Program-made: the position numbers and the translations under genes
Shown: positions 1 through 11,140 of the stretch, in pieces
How positions within the stretch are numbered: the first letter of the stretch is position 1
Layout of the letters: every line of letters begins with the position of its first letter
Assembly: GCF_000003815.2 (NCBI RefSeq)
Contig: NC_049983.1
Location: 3,485,793 to 3,540,711 of the forward strand
Source of the DNA: Branchiostoma floridae
Lineage: Eukaryota > Chordata > Leptocardii > Amphioxiformes > Branchiostomatidae
DNA length: 54,919 nucleotides
Reading direction: 5' to 3'
Notes under the pieces: model-generated
Databases searched by the model: none
Told to the model about the DNA's origin: nothing
The model's input: the letters and a program-made list of their open reading frames with translations, nothing else

Positions 1-269
1 CACATGGCGATCCTTCTTCGAAACTCAATAGCCTTAGGCGGGCTTCGCTCCCCCTGGCGGGAACACTGCTATATACGGGATCATGAGGCCCGCTTATGAA
101 TATTAATTAGCCTTTGGCCTCCTCTTCGCTGATTGGCTAGGTCTTTGATTCAATTAACTCTCCGGCTGACGCGCACAGGTGTGGCTCTGTGTGGGGTCAC
201 GGAAGGTCACGTCAGGAGGCCAAAAGAAAACAAATTTCCCCTCAGAAAAGTGCCAAAATTAATCATTTT

Positions 270-1110
270 AAAGTTGTTTATGTCAAAAATTTTACTTGAA
301 TCTTGTTACCAAGTATCTAATGCCTATCTATACCAAATTTCAGGTCATTTAATTGTAATACCAGGGTACAGGAGCCAAAAGTGTCCTTTTTTGGTCAAAA
401 ATTGGCCAAAAATCGCAAAAATAAGCATTTTGTTGCACTGTACACCAAAAGTGTTAGTGAATTTATATGAAGGGATTATCAAGGCACATCTGTGTCAAAT
501 TTCAGCTCATTCGGTTGCAATACCAAGGTACAGGAGCCAAAAGTGTCCTCTTTTGGTCAAAAATTGGTCAAAAAATCGCAAAAATAAGCATTTTGATGTA
601 CTGTACACCAAAAGTGTTATTGAATTTATATGGGGGCATTATCAAGGCACATCTCTGTCGAATTTCAGCTCATTTGGTTGTAATACCAGGGTACAGGGGC
701 CAAAAGTGTCCTTTTTTGGTCAAAAATTGGTCAAAAAATCGCAAAAATAAGCATTTTGTTGTACTGTACACCAAAAGTGTTATCGAATTTATATGGGAGC
801 ATTATCAAGGCACATCTCTGTCAAATTTCAACTCATTTGGTTGTAATACCAGGGTACAGGGGCCAAAATATACAGTTTTGGTCTAAAATTGACCGAAAAA
901 TCTCAATAAAATCATTTTAGAGGCAGATATGAAAAAAATGAGAAAAAAGCATCAAGGTATTGGCCCATTCTACCCCTGTGCCAAATTTCAAGTCATTCGG
1001 TCCAGGAACGGCGGAGATGAATCACTTTGAAGATTTGACAGGAGAAAGAAAGAAGAAGAAAGAAACATTACGAATACAATATATTTCACCATACTATGTA
1101 TGGCTGAAAT
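270..1110 (+). repeat. Dispersed repeat family A, copy 1, with ~165-bp internal units
   Basis: A non-coding interspersed repeat. Near-identical blocks containing 'ggtacagg(a/g)gccaaaagtgtcc' and 'caaaattggtcaaaaaatcgc' recur at about 365, 530, 695 and 855, a period near 165 bp. The head is 'atcattttaaagttgttta' and the tail ends 'aacattacgaatac'. The same head, units and tail occur at 35925-38570 (split by insertions) and, reversed, at 45830-46285. Open frames of 139-205 codons here are translations of the repeat, not genes. The superfamily is not recognised. Confidence 0.85.
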
Positions 1111-1642
1111 ATAATTACGAAAGCTTCAATCGTATCTGAGAGCAAGACCCCAAAATTGACACTATGCCTTAGTCACAACACAGAACACGCTCTGAAAGAA
1201 AAAAAAAAATTGATAGAAGGGACGAACTGCGCATGCTGCAGACGGTCTCAGTTGCAAATGTGAAGGCAAGCAGAAAATATGGTGTTTGAGAGGTACCCTC
1301 CATTTGTTTGGCCTTACAATTATAGATCAATTTGATGCGTAGAAATAAAAACAAATATGTACTTGGAAATAATAAGAAAGAAACAAAATCCTGAAGATTC
1401 AATCTATTCTGAGAGCCAGACTATTTCCCCCAGGCTGACTTGGTCACACCACCGTGTACTTTTGCGAAAGTACGTATGTTGCAACAGTTATTCACATCAT
1501 GCATGAATAGGCATAAATGTGACGTGTCGGATAGCAACCAAACAAGTACATTAAATGGAAGATTATTATATTTGACACCTTGGCAGAGGTTACAGGTTAT
1601 AGGTTATCATGCTCACTGACCCCGCCCGAAAGACATGTCATG

Positions 1643-1685
<43 letters not shown>
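1643..1685. repeat. (ATCA)n microsatellite
   Basis: About ten uninterrupted copies of the tetranucleotide 'atca'. Confidence 0.97.
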
Positions 1686-1686
<1 letters not shown>

Positions 1687-2044
1687 TTTCACACGTCACA
1701 GATCAAGCTTGTAGGGCTATATGTGAGCTGCTGATAGGTGCATGCATGGACACCTTTTCATTATAAACTGAATAATGTTGTCTTGATTTTAAGCAAATTA
1801 CATGTAACATCAAGGCTTTATTCATTTCCCACAACACGTATGGTCTTTTACGATCACACCCTGTTAGTTAATGGCTTGGAAGAAATTACAGCCTTGGGTA
1901 GATCTCACCTTGCCTCACCTCACCTCACCGGTCCCATAGCCTCACCGGCCGTAGGGGCAGCTGTGAGATACCACACCCCAAAACATGACTGTAGAAACGA
2001 AGAATTCGAATAGCAATTCAGTTCTCAGACTTGTAGTTTGGCAT

Positions 2045-2200
2045 TTAAAGCCAGCTGACCGAGCGCTTTGACGGATCGCTACTGTCACTGTTCTTGTACT
2101 CTGTGGAAGGCGGCTTATTCTTGTCGGTAAATTTAGTGGCAAACGTTACCTTTGGAGTCCGACCGCAAAATCTATATCAGCCACGTGTAAGTCCAGGAAT
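2045..2200. repeat. Dispersed repeat shared with 27190-27340
   Basis: The stretch with 'ggatcgctactgtcactg', then 'ggcaaacgttacc' and 'ccacgtgtaag', has the same order of blocks as 27190-27340 ('agatcgctcctgtcactg', 'aacaaacgttacc', 'ccacgtataag'). The element is not classified. Confidence 0.5.
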
Positions 2201-2329
2201 CGCCTTTTTCGCCTTGCAGTGTTTTTTAAAACTTTCATAAGGATTGATTGCTCTCATTTGTAGCGTATCTCGCGTAACGACATGTTTCACAATAATGACT
2301 GTATAAACGTTTACGTTACCAATAAATTA

Positions 2330-2560
2330 AGGTGCACTCTCACCGCACTTGTGTCAAGCTTGTGTCACTGCGGGGTTCGTTCACTGCGTCACTGATTTGT
2401 TGTTTTCTCCAATTCTTCTATAATTTAGATACTACGTAATACGTAAATGTATGACTTAGAAGACGACAAAATACACAAAAAGTACGAAAATTCGTTTTCT
2501 TTGAAATTTTTTGACCCCGCAGTGACACAAGCATGACGCAAGTGCAGTGAGAGCACACCT
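2330..2560. mobile_element. 231-bp MITE with TTA target duplication (PIF/Harbinger-like)
   Basis: The ends are long imperfect inverted repeats of about 46 bp: 'aggtgcactctcaccgcact' on the left, matched by the reverse complement of 'agtgcagtgagagcacacct' on the right, continuing inward through 'cttgtgtcactgcgggg'. TTA flanks both ends (2327-2329 and 2561-2563). A three-base TWA duplication is the known target of PIF/Harbinger transposases. No coding capacity is seen, so it would be a non-autonomous derivative. Confidence 0.8.
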
Positions 2561-2563
2561 TTA

Positions 2564-3740
2564 CAATTATATGATGCTTTATACATTATCCATTAAACCC
2601 GGTAAATAAAAATTTGCCAAATTCTAATTTTCCTTTTTGTTCTCAATTACCTAGATAATAAGCTAAAAACTGTAACGCTTTAAATTTACTTTCAAATCTA
2701 ACTTTTTATTTAACTGTAAATCAATTCCAATAACAAGTAACCGTAGGTAACATACTCTGTGACCTAATTATGGTTTATGTCGGTTGTGATGTTTTCTGTG
2801 GTGTATAACTTGATGTTTATATCGCATACAGGACACATCACATCGACTTATACAAAAAACTTACTTAAAAACTAACATACCTATCACTGCCAAATTCAAA
2901 CAAAATCCTGTACACATCAACAGCAAAATCAGCGTCTCAATCGAACGACACCAATGAAAACAACCACACAGCTTCACAATGGATACCTGAGACGCACACC
3001 ACTGTGGACAGCTGACAACACGACATGCACATTACCCCGTATCTGCTTTGAGATAAGTAATTAGCGAACCCCATGGCCTATAGGCAAGCTGTTCCACAAT
3101 GCGAGAGAAATAGGGGTGATATCTCAAATTATTACATCGATAATGAAAACAGCTAGCGTGAAAAAAATTCAAACGATCAAACACATTCTAACCATAAAAT
3201 GCATATGACTATTAACCGCGCAAAATGTTAACAGTATGCTATATCAAACGAACCTAAATACTAGAAACGCAAAGCCGGAACGAGATGGCATATTCCGACG
3301 AGGACAAAATCTGCTTGACGATATCCAACTACCACAAGGCTTAATGCGCGATCATAAGGAAGACCTGGAACACTATACCGGACGGCGTAGGGGTAAAAAC
3401 TGAAATTATTTCATCCATAATAAAAACAGCTACCGCGAAAAAAAGTGCATCATTTCGCAATGGAGTACAGACGACATGCCAAACCACATACAATTGCGGC
3501 AAACGGAACATAGAGATAGAGATGCGAACACTCAACGCTAAACCGTTCACAAGACTCTGTCGCTGGAGGTTACCCTCCAGTCACAGATTAATAAACTATA
3601 TGGTAAGAATTTTTTTACTTAATGGTCACCACGTAAAAAGGCCTAAAGGTCATTTCAAAGTGTGACTAGAAGGCCACTCCAATATTATGGGTTATATTGT
3701 AACTGTAATAGCATCTCTTCTCCCTAGGTCAGAAACATCA
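2564..3740. other. Stretch without recognised gene
   Basis: AT-rich sequence with only short chance frames. Similar strings ('aataatgaaaacagctagcg'-like and 'aataaaaacagctaccgcg') near 3140 and 3415 suggest an old, degenerate ~275-bp duplication. Nothing else is supported. Confidence 0.4.
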
Positions 3741-3744
3741 TGAT

Positions 3745-4085
3745 TGAGACCAGCTCAATTGCTAACTATGAGTGAGGACTTACTGACCCAACAGGCGAAA
3801 CAGGGGTTACGAAGGCTGCTCGGGAAATTCCCTATCCCATTTAAGCCGGAATGGTTTGATCCACTCACACCGAAAATGTCTCCTACTCTTTTCGATAAGT
3901 GTGGCGGGTTCTTTTACGTGCCCAAGGTGTGGCTCTCCCAGAACACGGGACCTCAATTTAACGTCCTATCCGAGGGACTAGGTGCTAGCCGAAGCTAGGT
4001 GCTCATTTTTTACCTGAGTGAAGTGAGGAAACTCGAATTAAGTGCCTTTCCCAAGGATTCGATGGCTACGAGACTCATTAAATAA
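3745..4085 (-). mobile_element. SINE-like element, reverse orientation
   Basis: Read on the minus strand, this holds 'ttgggaaaggcacttaattc' and 'tttcctcacttcac', then 'ctagcttcgg', 'gacgttaaattgaggtcccg' and 'gggcacgtaaaagaacccgcc'. Blocks of this kind recur in invertebrate SINE-type repeats; this is recalled from general knowledge and was not searched. The 84-codon plus-strand frame here is antisense to the repeat and is not a gene. Confidence 0.6.
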
Positions 4086-4312
4086 CTCAGAGGGCTTTAG
4101 AATAAGTTGTAATGACCTAAAATTTGATATGTAAAGTCACATTTTTTTCAGCTTGATTAAAAATGAAAATTTGATTTTCTTTTAAATTTTACGAAAATAT
4201 TATTAGAATGATTTTCAATCATCGATGCGATTCTTTCAATTTTGGAAATATGTACAATTATTTGCCTCATTTCTTAATAGCAAATTTGGTTATGAAAGAA
4301 ACTATTGATAAT

Positions 4313-5240
4313 ATGATATGCTACATCATAAATATTTGTAAAGGTTTACACAACTAGAGAATATTCAGAAGGTTAAAATAATGTTAAAATATTTCCAAAG
4401 CAACAAATCTCTTAGACGAAATAATTACAACTAAGAAAAATAAGGAATAGAAAACATTTGCAGGTAATAACAATGACAACCCTCTCGTTGACTTTGAACG
4501 AAAAACCTGTATCTCGTTCAATTACAAGAATTTACGCAACATTTCAGAAATATAGACATGAAAATGACATATCCTGGCTCTAAAACAAACAAAGAAATCA
4601 GCCATTTTGCTTTTTGTAAAGTATACAGTGCAAAGACCTTATATTTACTTGATTAGTAAGTATATAAATGATAATAAATTACTAATGCATTATTATCATT
4701 ATTAATTATAATAAATTAATAATAATGATAATTATCGATAATACTTTATGAGAGTAGTCTGAAGATAAAGAAGCACGTTAAGCCGCAGATCTTATACCAT
4801 AACAACCCAAAGGTGCATGAAAAATAAAGGAAGAAAAAATTGAAAATGTCATATGCTCAATCATGAATATTTGCAAATGTTTACGCAACTGGACAAATAT
4901 TTAAAGGTTGAAATAACGTTGAAATATTTCTAAAGCATCAAATCTCTTAGACAAAAATAATTACTAAGAAATGAAGAGCATAAAACATTTTGCAGTTAAT
5001 GACAATTACAACCCGCTTCGGACTGTGAGCGAAAAAGCTACATTTCAGAAATTTACACATGCTGTCTCGTGATAATGATATGTTCCGACTGTAAAACAAA
5101 CAAACCACACAGTCGTTTTGCTTCTTGTGAACTATACAGTGCAAATACCTTATTTTTACTTGAGTAGTCATTGGTACTTCATGAGATTAGTCTGAAGATA
5201 AGGAAGCGCGTTTAGGCGCAGCTCTTGTACAATAACAACC
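4313..5240. repeat. Tandem duplication, period ~530 bp
   Basis: Copy 1 (4313-4808) and copy 2 (4847-5240) share blocks in the same order: 'atgaatatttgcaaatgttt'-like, 'tttaaaggttgaaataacg'-like, 'caaatctcttagac', 'actatacagtgcaaa', 'gtctgaagataa(a/g)gaag' and 'ataacaaccc'. Copy 1 carries an extra ~90-bp AT-rich, self-complementary stretch at about 4657-4745. No coding potential is seen. Confidence 0.8.
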
Positions 5241-5399
5241 CCCGGGTACTAGAAACTTCATTTCCATGATCCAGTGCTCTAAGGGTACGGACATGACACT
5301 GCCAAATTATTAGTCTGGTAAATGATCGCAGTGTACGCATAGACGCCGCCACAGTCGGTTGTGTTGTGTAGAGCTTGTTACGTGCATATACGAAGAATT

Positions 5400-5560
5400 A
5401 TTGTTACAACTAAGAAAAGGAGCTCTCAGCCGACCGACAGCAGCGTGCAGAGTCCTGTGGTTAAAGGCCCTTCGTCTGGAGTCTGGAGCACGAAGCTGTA
5501 AGTTCGAATCCCGGCTGTATCGCTCACCCGCTTGGCAATCTGATGGAAAACGTTACAGCG
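5400..5560 (+). mobile_element. tRNA-derived SINE head (probable)
   Basis: A Pol III B-box-like sequence, GTTCGAATCCC, lies at 5502-5512. An A-box-like 'gtggttaaaggc' lies about 40 bp upstream and 'ccggctgtatcgct' follows. No full cloverleaf with paired acceptor arms is evident, so this is called a tRNA-derived repeat and not a tRNA gene. Confidence 0.45.
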
Positions 5561-5732
5561 TTTAGCCAGAGCCTAAATTTGATTTTGGTCGCCAAAACAT
5601 CCAGGAGGGATTTCCCCTGTACAATGAGCCGACAACTACTGTATCTAGAGTCTAAATCGTCTCTGTTATGACCAGTGTAAAATACATTTTCGATGAGCTA
5701 AATCAGATTGCGATCTCTTTCTTTCTTCACAG

Positions 5733-5786
5733 CTCGTTTCTGATGTTTAAAGACGTGCGGAACACGTACACAGACGTCAACTGCAG
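5733..5786 (+). other. Possible 5' untranslated exon of the LRR receptor
   Basis: A 54-bp stretch is bounded by a pyrimidine-rich acceptor ('ctttctttcttcacag') and a strong donor ('ctgcag|gtaagt'). It lies about 230 bp upstream of the first candidate ATG of the LRR receptor. It has no useful ATG frame of its own, so it would be 5' UTR if real. Confidence 0.35.
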
Positions 5787-6017
5787 GTAAGTGACGAATC
5801 ATTACTTAGCCTGAATGCCAGACCCTCGATCTCAATAATATCCATCGGGTAACTCAGCAGTCTGATTCAGAATTTCCTCGGGTAGCATGTTGGCCCTGGA
5901 GCCAAGTAGTTGGCTTGTGTAAGTCCTGGAAATAGTTCGGCAACCAGACTAGTCGTTATTCGTATGAAAGGATTAAATATATTGCGACTGAACAGAATGT
6001 ATGCCAGAGGTGGTGTG

Positions 6018-9000
6018 ATGGAGAATGCTGCCATGTTGATGTTGCTTCTCTTAGCTGCGGCCTGTGCAGCTACAAGTAGCCCGCATTTTCATCCGTGTAG
6101 CAAGGCCGAATGGCAAGAATGTATGTCTGGCAGAAGTAAGGCAGGTTTCAACACTCGGACGCCTGGTCTATCCACATGCCTCATATGTGAGGTCCCGAAT
6201 GAGGCTGTTACCACAGGAAGTCCATTTTCTTTCTTTGCTGGGGTCCAACATATTGCCATTAGGGGATACCCATTCCATATCCTGTCGGCAAAGAGCTTGA
6301 CGATGCTACACCATTCTGTGGTCAACACTTTGGTTTTGATAGATACAAGTATTACTGACATAGAGAACGATACATTCTCTGGGGTTTCCGATCTCTACAA
6401 ACTGTCCCTAGATTCGAACAGGTTAACACGTGTGAAGCAGACCTGGTTCACTGGGTTGGAGAGTCTTTTGGCTCTGGTCTTGTCCAACAACAACATCAAA
6501 GATATATAGAGCCAGGAAGCTTCGAACACCTGTCCAGCCTACATATGTTGGATCTAGATAACAATCTGTTACAGGTTGTGGACTCTGCCTGGCTTTTTGG
6601 ACTGGAAGGCAGCTTGATCATGAACCTAAGTTCAAATGCAATAAATAGCATTTCTACTGAGTCATTTCAACACCTACAATTTTGGACCTTAGACCTGAGT
6701 GGCAATGCTCTGTCATGTTTGGATGAATCAGTGTTTCTGGGACAGACATCGTTGTCAAGGCTCCATATCAGTAGTGAAGTGTTGGCATCTGTCTATGATG
6801 CAGAGCCACATGGAATGATGTGGAGCCTACACCGGTTACGCCATCTAGGCAGGAGGGCAGTAACATTGGTTGTTGAGGTGCCACAATTCATCTTCTGTGT
6901 CAGACACAATGCTAATGAATTCTCATTTGGATGGGTGTTTGACTCATCGGACAGTGTGCCTCGCAACGTCGAGTTGGGAAGTGTTAACCCTGGCAAGTCT
7001 TGTGGCGCTTTGCCTCTGGGTCATTCTCTTAGCACGATCTTCATCCAGACTCCTGCAGTTGTCTTAGTTGCTGACGGCTCTCTGGGAGACAAACCGGTCC
7101 CCAATACGCTTGAGCAATGCAGACGAGTTTGGGAATACGATGGGGGCATATCACTGAGCCTTGAGGAACACTTAATCTTCCGATTAGTTTCTATGGCCAA
7201 AGGGAATACAAGCTTTGAAGGTGTTGCGATGTCGTTTTTCCAGGCACATGTCCCAAACACACGCACAACCACAGAGTCTGGATGCAACCCAAACAACACC
7301 CATGGCAATGCAAAAAACATCACCTGCATTCTCCTCACCAAAGATGAACATGCCGACTTATTCTTTAGCGTTCACCAGAGTCAATGTAAGACACACACTA
7401 CAGCAAAGACTTACAGTAGAGGTACTGAAAACTCCAGCAGCCTGACAAACTACACTGAATATGTGAAACATGACTACACATCTACAGAGCGGGGAAACAC
7501 CTTTACACCGCAATTACATACCACACCTAGAGCAGAAGTACCACCACCGGCAGATCATGGTCTCATATCAGTTGTTGTCTCGGCAGTGTCCATTCTGGTC
7601 CTGTTGTCCTTTGTATTGTTGGCATTAAAGCTGCGCTCAGCACATTTTAACGCCGATGATGTAAGAGCCAGCGACAATGAAGACATTTTCACAATTCCAG
7701 CTCCGGTTGCCTTTCCTGGTTTGATCAGGTCAGCTTCTGTCCCTACATGTTCGAGAGAGGTGATGTCGGATGACGTAGCCTCCTGTAGGTCATTGCCCGC
7801 TGTCCTGCATTCCGTCCAGCCTACTTACTGCGAGATCCGAGATGACGTAGCGATTGCTCAGAGGCCTTTGCCTGGTCTCCCTAACACATACTGGGAGATT
7901 CCAGATGACGCAGATTCTGGCGTAGTACGGTCAGCTTCTCTACGTGCAATAACGTGCACACGCGGGAGCGCCGAAGACGATGCGTCATCCTGTAGGTCAT
8001 TGCCGGCAGTGCTGTCCTTCGATCCCGCCTACAGTGAGATCCCAGATCACATAGCAGTCGCACAGCGCCCCCTGCCTGTTCTCCCGCGCACATACAGGGA
8101 GTTCCTAGATCAAGAAGTCACTTCAAAGCGCCCCCTGCCTTCCTCACGACATAACTACAGTGAGATTCCAGATGATGAGGAGAGCGGACCCTTACCTTTC
8201 TATGATGATTTTGCCGAGTTTTCGTGTCGTGTCCTTGGCAATAGGGGGAGGCTGCAGAATCGACGGGCAGCCCGTAATAACACTACAACTACAAGCAGAC
8301 ACACGTTTATAAGACCCGTCGCCACATATGGAACGTCTGAAGGGACCAAGGCCCAGATTAACAACGTTTATAGAAACGCCTCCGAAGTCCAGGGTATAAG
8401 GGCCCGTAGACAGTTGAGGACAGCTTTGGTTTCCCAGCCTTCTGACCAAGGTTTGAGGACCTACGTCAACGTCACAGATGCAGTTCTGTCAAAGGGTCGA
8501 CACGTCACCGAAGCTCATATCGCTATCCTCGCATCGCCTGATGCCTATTGTACTATGGGTATCCTACGGGAGGAAACCCATAGCACACCACGACGTGCCT
8601 CTCTCCCCCTTGTCACACTGCCTAACACCTACTGGCCATGGGAGGTATTAGGGGAGAACACTTCTGGCACACCAAAGTGTGCCTCCCTTCCCCTAGTCAC
8701 ACCGCCTAACACCTACTGGCCATGGGAGATATCAGGAGAGGGGGACCCCTACACACCACGGCGTGCATCCCTTCCCCTAGCCACACCGCCTAACACCTAT
8801 TGGCCATGGGAGATTCCAATAGAGGAAACCTGCAACACATCAAGGCGTGCTACCCTTCCCCTAGTCACCCTGCCTAACACCTACTGGCCATGGGAGATAT
8901 CAGGGGAGAACACTCATGACACACCAAGGCGTCCCGCCCTTCCACTAGTCACACCACCTAACACCTACTGGCCATGGGAGATATCAGGGAAGAACACTCA

Positions 9001-9724
9001 TGACACACCAGGGCGTGCCTGCCTTCCCCTAGCCACACTGTCTAACACCTACTGGCCATGGGAGATACCATGTAAGGGAACCCATAACACACCAAGGCGT
9101 GCCTCCCTTCCCCTAGTCACACCGCCTAACACCTATTGGCCATGGGAGATTCCAATAGAGGGAACCTGTAACACATCAAGGCGTGCCTCCCTTCCCCCAG
9201 CCCCACCGCCTAACACCTACTGGCCATGGGAGATACCATGTAAGGGAACCCATAACACACCAAGGCGTGCCTCACTTCCCCCAGTCACACTGCCTAACAA
9301 CTACTGGCCATGGGAGATACCATGTAAGGGAACCCATAACACACCAAGGCGTGCCTCACTTCCCCCAGTCACACTGCCTAACACCTACTGGCCATGGGAG
9401 ATTCCAATAGAGGGAACCCATAACACACCAAGGCGTGCCTCCCTTCCCAAAGTCACACCGCCTAACACCTACTGGCCATGGGAGATTCCAATAGAGGGAA
9501 CCCATAACACACCAAGGCGTGCCTCCCTTCCTCTAGTCACACCGCCTAACACCTACTGGCCGTGGGCGATATCAGGGGAGGGGGACCCTTACACTCCACG
9601 GCGTGCATCCCTTCCCCTAGCCACACCGCCTAACACCTACTGGCCATGGGAGATACCATGTAAGGGAACCCATAACACACCAAGGCGTGCCTCCCTTCCC
9701 CTAGTCACACTGCCTAACACCTAA
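6018..9724 (+). CDS. LRR single-pass receptor with tandem Ser/Tyr-motif tail
   Basis: This encodes a type I membrane receptor. The start at 6018 gives a clean signal peptide (MENAAMLMLLLLAAACAATS); in-frame ATGs at 5964 and 5997 are alternatives. About six LRRs follow (6310-6770, e.g. LYKLSLDSNRLTRV and LHMLDLDNNLLQVV), then an unrecognised Cys-containing region, a Ser/Thr-rich stalk, and one membrane span near 7559-7629 (GLISVVVSAVSILVLLSF). The ~700-residue cytoplasmic tail has no kinase or TIR domain. It carries YCEI, YWEI, YSEI, YREF and YSEI motifs, an RSASVP site, then 13 exact 84-bp repeats. A 2-bp TA excess in 'gatatatag' (6501-6509) breaks the frame after NNNIKDI; ignoring it gives EPGSFEHLSSL and an open frame of 1,234 codons. 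It could be a real null allele or an assembly error. The ligand is unknown; LRR ectodomains commonly bind proteins or microbial ligands. Confidence 0.82.
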
Positions 9725-9775
9725 TTGCCAGGGGAGATGCCAGGAGAGGGAACCCCTAACACACCATAGCCAATA
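8618..9775 (+). repeat. 84-bp coding minisatellite, 13 full units plus a decayed 14th
   Basis: Thirteen units of exactly 84 bp (28 codons), without indels, run from 8618 to 9709. Each unit encodes [PL]PNTYWPWEI, a variable linker (IPIEGTHN, IPCKGTHN or ISGEGDPY types) and TPRRASLP. Unit 12 has WPWA and unit 9 has NNYW. Unit 14 begins at 9710, but its Tyr codon TAC reads TAA (9722-9724), which ends the protein; repeat-like codons continue for about 50 bp. High identity between units indicates recent expansion or homogenisation. Confidence 0.97.
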
Positions 9776-10169
9776 ACTCTCAGTCAATATGTATGACTTA
9801 AAACCTCTAACCGCCAACATTACAATTTCAGGATTCAGAAATGACAATTTAAAAAAGTATATACCTTCGTTGCGTCAGTATTGTTGATGAGAAGATCTTT
9901 GCCTCTCCAAATGTCAATTTCAAGATGAATTGTATTGGACGTTTAAATTTACAGGGCAGTCAGAAATATTCAACGTATATGAGGAGTCTTTTCTTACTGA
10001 TGGTTCAGATTGCAAATTTACATAAATGTTTATTTTAAAAGTGCTAAAATCACACTTTTCGTGCAGTGCCAATAGAAAGCAAACATATGGTGGCCATTTT
10101 GTCAACAGGAGGCTGAGAGATGATGTTGCTTTCTCTTGTTTAATACACAGACGGTATTGTCCTTTTTTG

Positions 10170-10175
10170 AATAAA
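10170..10175 (+). promoter_or_regulatory. Candidate poly(A) signal of the LRR receptor
   Basis: AATAAA lies about 445 bp after the stop codon, followed by T-rich sequence. It is the first canonical signal downstream. Confidence 0.4.
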
Positions 10176-11086
10176 ACTCTATTTGATTATGATTCTTGAC
10201 TAACGATTACATGTGCAGCAAGTGTTCATGTACAATTGCAAGCCAGATCTTTGACATGCTAATTACAAATACGCCACGAAAGATGGAGGCTGCGATCTAA
10301 AACGTTTTGCCGTCTCCAAAATTACTGCTTTTGGCGTACGTCTTCTTGCAAATTTCTATACAAATATGTAAACAAAAGGAGTCAAAGCGTTTATGACTTG
10401 AAGAGTTGTGGTGTCTCTGGAAACGAACCAGACGAAATAAAATACTCTACGCCATGGTCTCTCAATCCTTCCAAAGGCCGAGCGATTGACCAGAAAGCCT
10501 TTGCAATGCCATCTACGTCAAAAGTAACATTATTGCACAAAATTTTCTTTTACTTTTGTATGCCGGGTACTTTATAATATTCTTTATGCATTTATTACTA
10601 GATCTCAAACCTCGTGAAAGATTGGGGTTTTGTAAACTTCTTGTTTCAACTTGTCTTTTTTTGCATAATTGGTATTGAATGATGACCTTCTGTGCCAAAT
10701 TCATATCTTCATTATCATGATCATCAAGATCATGAATTATAAAAAAATCCGTTAAAAATTACCTATATTTGCATTTAATCGTATGCAAAATATAATTATA
10801 ATATATAAATATAATAAAGGAATACAGCTCGATTTTTCCTTGTGGTTATAATTCACCGGGGCTGAAAAAGCATTCTAAAAAGAAAAATGGAAACTATTTT
10901 TTCTTCTTTTATCATTTGGTAATTAAGAAAGCTTGAGTATGATTCATTCAGCTGTAAAATTCTGTATATAGATACGCTCCCATGTTGCAACAAAAGGCTG
11001 AATTGCATGTTAGTTGCTTTATAGTATTTTTTGTGTTAATGAATCTGATGCAATTGAATTTATGCAGTTACCTTTTTTTAATCTAG

Positions 11087-11140
11087 TTGCCATATGTAAA
11101 TTGATTGCCATATGTAAATTGATTGCCATATGTAAATTGA
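11087..11140. repeat. 18-bp x3 tandem repeat
   Basis: Three perfect copies of 'ttgccatatgtaaattga'. Confidence 0.97.

Noticed and set aside
133-886. Two overlapping plus-strand frames of 205 and 139 codons
   Set aside because: Both are translations of the ~165-bp units of repeat family A, which recurs elsewhere in the window in either orientation.
3744-3998. 84-codon plus-strand frame with a protein-like look
   Set aside because: It is antisense to a SINE-like repeat with recognisable conserved blocks.
5455-5530. Possible tRNA gene (B box GTTCGAATCCC)
   Set aside because: No paired acceptor stem or standard arm spacing; fits a tRNA-derived SINE head better.
6089-8449. Several minus-strand and alternative-frame open frames over the LRR receptor
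   Set aside because: Shadows of the real plus-strand gene, which has LRRs, a membrane span and in-frame repeats.
9183-9410. Alternative frame repeating 'PPFPQPHRLTPTGHGR'-type sequence
   Set aside because: It is the +1 reading of the 84-bp repeat; the main frame continues from the receptor.
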